DNA from: JADJOY01 sp046331705 [NCBI: bacterium]
GTDB taxonomy: Bacteria > JADJOY01
Direction: 5' to 3'
NCBI GenBank assembly: GCA_046331705.1
Contig: JAXLQJ010000001.1
Span: forward strand, 62,001-126,000
DNA length: 64,000 bases
In this document: one piece after another, positions 61,145 through 64,000 of the stretch
How positions within the stretch are numbered: the stretch's first letter is position 1
Layout: each line of letters begins with the position of its first letter
The notes under the pieces: generated by a model
What the model was told of the DNA's origin: nothing
Database searches by the model: none
Seen by the model: only the letters and a program-made list of their open reading frames with translations
Translations under genes and position numbers: made by a program

Positions 61145-61531
61145 ATGAAGCGCGATCTGAAAGAGGCCATGGGCGGGCTGGAGCAGCGCGTGCGCGAGGG
61201 CTTGCACGAGCTCGAAGGCCAGGGCGAGCGGGCAAAGACCGCGGTGAAGAAGCTGGTCAAGCGCGCGCGGCGCGAGGTCAAGACCGAGACGCGGGCGCTG
61301 GAAGGTGAGTTCACGAAGGCCAGCAAGCACGTCCGCGAGATGGTGGACGAGGCCATGAAGGGCTCGCTCGACAAGCTGCTGAAACCGACGCGGCGCGCGA
61401 TCGACGAGAGCCGCGTTCGGCTCGACCGGCTCGAGAAGAAGATCGAGCGGATGGGCAGGCCGGCGCCGGCACGTCGCGCGGCGGCGCGCACCCGCGCGGC
61501 GAAGCCGAAACGAGCGGCGGCGCGCGCCTGA
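61145..61531 (+). CDS. Coiled-coil protein with histone H1-like tail
   Basis: The 128-residue product starts at an ATG after AGGGGG. Residues about 1-100 are highly charged amphipathic helix (AVKKLVKRARREVKTETRALEGEFTK, RRAIDESRVRLDRLEKKIERM). The last 25 residues are Ala/Arg/Lys/Pro-rich (PARRAAARTRAAKPKRAAARA), like bacterial histone H1-type or phasin-like proteins. It may bind DNA or polyhydroxyalkanoate granules. It is divergent from the DUF885 gene and has a strong terminator after it. Confidence 0.8.
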   Translation: MKRDLKEAMGGLEQRVREGLHELEGQGERAKTAVKKLVKRARREVKTETRALEGEFTKASKHVREMVDEAMKGSLDKLLKPTRRAIDESRVRLDRLEKKIERMGRPAPARRAAARTRAAKPKRAAARA

Positions 61532-61547
61532 CGGCGGCCTGAGCGAG

Positions 61548-61578
61548 CCACGGGATGCGCACTGCGCGCATCCCGTGG
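61548..61578 (+). terminator. Perfect 13-bp terminator hairpin
   Basis: CCACGGGATGCGC pairs with GCGCATCCCGTGG at a five-base loop, 17 bp after the stop of the coiled-coil gene, followed by GTTGAG. Confidence 0.75.
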
Positions 61579-61763
61579 GTTGAGCGTGGCGGCCTGGCCA
61601 CCCCGGACCTGGGATGCGGCGGAACGTTCGAGTAGCGGCGTGGCGAAAGCTCGTCTCGCGCTCCGGCGGAGGCTCGCCCAGCGGAGCGCAGTCGTGTGGA
61701 CGTAACAAGCGAGTCCGGCGTCGCCGGACGATGCGCGCTCGAGCACGCGCGGCCCGAGATCGA

Positions 61764-61802
61764 AACGGGGTGGCGAGCCGGGAACCGGCGCACCACCCCG
61801 TT
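61764..61802 (-). terminator. Composite hairpin after the subtilase gene
   Basis: A 10-bp outer stem (AACGGGGTGG with CCACCCCGTT) encloses an inner GCCGG-GAA-CCGGC stem, about 39 bp below the stop of the minus-strand subtilase. On that strand it is followed by TCGATCTCG. Confidence 0.6.
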
Positions 61803-61840
61803 GGTGTCCGCGAGCCGCGCGGCTCGTCAGGACGATCGGA

Positions 61841-63517
61841 TCACTGACAGGTCTTGTTTCCGCCCTTGGTCTGGCACACGCCCGAGCAGCATTCGCTCAT
61901 GCTCGAGCACGCGGCACCCTTCTGCTTGAGCGTGCAGGCTTCCTGCTTGCCGTCGCAATCGAGGTGCGCGAGCGCGTTCATCATGTTGACGACGCCGTAT
62001 CCGGTGTTCACGTCGCGCCCGGGAGCGTCCACGTCCTGCGCCGTGTAGTCGAGGAGCGCGCGGATGTCGCGCGCCTTGCACGCGGTGTTCTGGCTCCAAA
62101 CCGCGGCCGCCACGCCCACCACGTGCGGCGTGGCCATCGACGTGCCGTCGAAGAAGTCGTAGTTGCCCTTGCCGACCGCGAGCTCGAACTCATCCCCCTC
62201 GAGGTATTCGAGCGTGGGGCCCGCCGTGCCTGCGACCGAGACCGCCGGGATGACGATGTTCGCGTCGACGCCCTCGAGCGTTCCCGTGAAGAGCGCGTCG
62301 CTGTTGTTGAAGATCACCGCGCCCAGGCCGCCGCTGCGCTTGCACTCCTTCACCTTCTCGACGAACGTGATCGTGCCGCGCTCGATCACGCAGAGCTTCC
62401 CGGAGGCACCGGCGCAATCGCCGGGGCTGCCGAGCCCGTCCACCGCGTTGCAGCGGAAGAGCGGCGCCGTGACGTCGGCGATGGCGCTGCCCTGAAGCGC
62501 CGCGGCCTCGAACTCGGCGACCATCCCGTTCTTGGTGTTGAGCACCACGGTGGGCGCAAGCCGCACTTCCGAACCTTGCGCCTTGGGCACGGTGGAGCGC
62601 ACCGCCACGCCCGGGCCAGCGATCTCCACGTCGTCGTTGAACTGCGAGAAGCTCGCGTGCGCGAGGGCGGAATCGACCGCCGCCACCGACATCACCGAGT
62701 CGTAAGCCGCGGGGTACGACTTCCGCGAGTTGCCGTCGTTGCCCGCCGCGGCGATCGGCAGGACGTTGTTCGCGAGCGCGTTGTCGAGCGCCTTCTTCTC
62801 GGTCGCGGTCGGCGTGCCGCCGCCCAAGCTCATGTTGATGACCTTCGCGTGGCCCTCGTCGATGCACTTCCCGACCGCATCGGCGAGATCCGACGAGTAC
62901 GCGTACTCGCCGTCGTCACCGAAGAGCTTGACGATGTGGATCGGCAGCACGCCGTTGCCGTTCACGCCCACCACGCCGATGGCGTTGTCGAGCGCCGAGA
63001 TGGTGCCCGCCACGTGCGTGCCGTGATGGCTGCCGTCGTGGAAGGGGTCACCCGTGCCCGGATCGGGGGACGCGGTGACGCGCTTGGTCTGGAGATCCTC
63101 GTGCCCCTTGTCGTATCCCGAGTCGATGATGCACACGGGGATCTTCCCCGTGTCGAGCTGGGGATCGGCGGTGACCGCATCGATTCCCCACGGCGTGACC
63201 TGTGGCCCGGTCGGCGAGGGCGCGCGCACCGACAGCGGGTAGCGCGGGGCGTCCTGCTCGACCAGCTCGATCGCGGCGTTGGCCCTCAGCTTCGCGAGCG
63301 CGCCCGCCGGCACCTTGACCGCCAGCGCGTTCAGCTTGGTGAGCTCGCGGATCACCTTGCCGCCCGCGGCCTCCACCGCCTTGCGCGCCTTGGCACCATC
63401 CTTGTAGACGACGATCTGGCGCTCCGGGTCCGGCTGCCCTGCCCGCGCCACGCCGACGGCGGCCAACCCCAGCGCAGCCGCCATCCCCACAGCCCATGCA
63501 CTACGCCATCGCTTCAT
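61841..63517 (-). CDS. Secreted subtilisin-like protease with PA insert and Cys-rich knottin-like tail
   Basis: The 558-residue protein has GGAGGAG before its ATG and a signal peptide (MKRWRSAWAVGMAAALGLAAVGVARAG). An inhibitor-type propeptide (QIVVYKDGAKARKAVEAAGG) leads to the S8 catalytic domain: Asp132 in CIIDSGYD, His165 in HGTHVAG and Ser460 in DGTSMATPH. A protease-associated insert lies around residues 335-445. The C-terminal about 40 residues (Cys 521, 528, 537, 543, 544, 548, 557) have a C-x8-C-x5-CC-x3-C-x8-C spacing resembling inhibitor cystine knots. A close paralogue lies immediately upstream. Confidence 0.94.
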   Translation of the reverse strand: MKRWRSAWAVGMAAALGLAAVGVARAGQPDPERQIVVYKDGAKARKAVEAAGGKVIRELTKLNALAVKVPAGALAKLRANAAIELVEQDAPRYPLSVRAPSPTGPQVTPWGIDAVTADPQLDTGKIPVCIIDSGYDKGHEDLQTKRVTASPDPGTGDPFHDGSHHGTHVAGTISALDNAIGVVGVNGNGVLPIHIVKLFGDDGEYAYSSDLADAVGKCIDEGHAKVINMSLGGGTPTATEKKALDNALANNVLPIAAAGNDGNSRKSYPAAYDSVMSVAAVDSALAHASFSQFNDDVEIAGPGVAVRSTVPKAQGSEVRLAPTVVLNTKNGMVAEFEAAALQGSAIADVTAPLFRCNAVDGLGSPGDCAGASGKLCVIERGTITFVEKVKECKRSGGLGAVIFNNSDALFTGTLEGVDANIVIPAVSVAGTAGPTLEYLEGDEFELAVGKGNYDFFDGTSMATPHVVGVAAAVWSQNTACKARDIRALLDYTAQDVDAPGRDVNTGYGVVNMMNALAHLDCDGKQEACTLKQKGAACSSMSECCSGVCQTKGGNKTCQ

Positions 63518-63668
63518 GCGACTCCTCCCCCGCGATCGATTCCTCGATCGCACACGAGTGTGCTGCCGAAAAGCCGAACCTACCGCTCCTCACCCCGCCA
63601 CGTCCACGCCAGCCGCGATCCGCCACGGACGCGGCGACGCTCGTCTCGCCCACGACGACGCGGGCGGG

Positions 63669-64000
63669 TCATTTGCAGACCTTCTGACCGCCCTTGCTCT
63701 GGCAGACACCCGAGCAGCAGTCGCTCATGCTCGTGCAGCTCTGGCCCTTCTGGTGGAGCGTGCAGACCTCCTGGAAGCCGTCGCAATCGAGCTTCTCGAG
63801 CGCGGCCTCGTAGTCGACCAGGCCATAGCCGGTGTTCGCGTCGCGACCCGGTACGTCGACGTCGTGCGCCGTGAAATCGAGCAGCGCGCGGATGTCGCGG
63901 GCCTTGCACGTGGGATCGTGGCCCCACACCGCCGCCGCCACTCCCGAGACGTGCGGCGTGGCCATCGAGGTGCCGTCCAGGAACTCGTAGTTGCCGTTGT
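63669..64000 (-). CDS. Second subtilisin-like protease, C-terminal part only (cut by window edge)
   Basis: The visible 110 residues run from YEFLDGTSMATPHVSGVAA (catalytic Ser) to the end. They are closely similar to the neighbouring subtilase through TACKARDIRALLDYTAQDVD-like and NTGYG segments. The same Cys-rich tail follows (CTLHQKGQSC, DCCSGVC, KVCK). It is a tandem duplicate; the rest of the gene lies beyond position 64000. Confidence 0.92.
   Translation of the reverse strand, partial: NGNYEFLDGTSMATPHVSGVAAAVWGHDPTCKARDIRALLDFTAHDVDVPGRDANTGYGLVDYEAALEKLDCDGFQEVCTLHQKGQSCTSMSDCCSGVCQSKGGQKVCK

Noticed and set aside
1-64000. CRISPR arrays, tRNA/rRNA genes, insertion sequences, prophage
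   Set aside because: No direct-repeat array, cloverleaf, transposase, integrase or phage structural motif was recognised by eye.

Overview
The window is uniformly high-GC (about 70% by eye) and gene-dense, with long spurious open frames opposite most real genes. The lipoprotein boxes, an outer-membrane barrel-type protein, a cbb3 oxidase and E. coli-type SpeD indicate an aerobic or microaerobic Gram-negative bacterium. The many multidomain histidine kinases, Cys-rich secreted subtilases, type-3 (calcium) repeats and a fused F420 synthase FbiC fit a deltaproteobacterial-type lineage (Myxococcota, Desulfobacterota or Binatota). That placement is inference: there is no rRNA or marker gene in the window.

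Layout. 1-7.4 kb: a partial DUF938 methyltransferase-like gene, a large lipoprotein, a radical-SAM protein with an N-terminal SPASM region and three Ig-like repeats, an SH3-domain secreted protein, a stand-alone homocysteine S-methyltransferase and a receiver-kinase. 7.5-14.7 kb: a two-gene operon encoding a double-PilZ/alpha-beta hydrolase/methyltransferase fusion and a membrane hybrid kinase, divergent from a FabF-like ketosynthase. This is the most original cluster in the window and may be a c-di-GMP-linked acyl or lipid signalling system (inference). 14.7-23 kb: fbiC, a YCII protein, a PUA/EVE-like small protein, glutaminase, a ParA-like ATPase with an FHA protein, and a HEAT-repeat protein. 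23-31.3 kb: a polysaccharide/envelope group with a GH-GT2 fusion, an ABC exporter, UDP-galactopyranose mutase and an SLT-like protein. 31.3-40 kb: a secreted esterase, a SWIM-SNF2 helicase, a haem-motif quinoprotein-like propeller, speD and an outer-membrane protein. 40.5-45.6 kb: a multi-PAS sensor kinase and a receiver-kinase. 46-54 kb: a complete cbb3 oxidase operon (ccoI-S-NO-Q-P-G-safE) with a fused ccoNO and a mono-haem ccoP, with a small cytochrome c gene upstream. 55-64 kb: a membrane sulfatase-like protein, a GT-C glycosyltransferase, a DUF885 lipoprotein, an H1-tailed coiled-coil protein, and two tandem subtilases (the second cut by the window edge) ending in a conotoxin-like cystine-knot pattern.

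No tRNA, rRNA, CRISPR array, insertion sequence or prophage gene was recognised. Several perfect GC-rich hairpins look like terminators.
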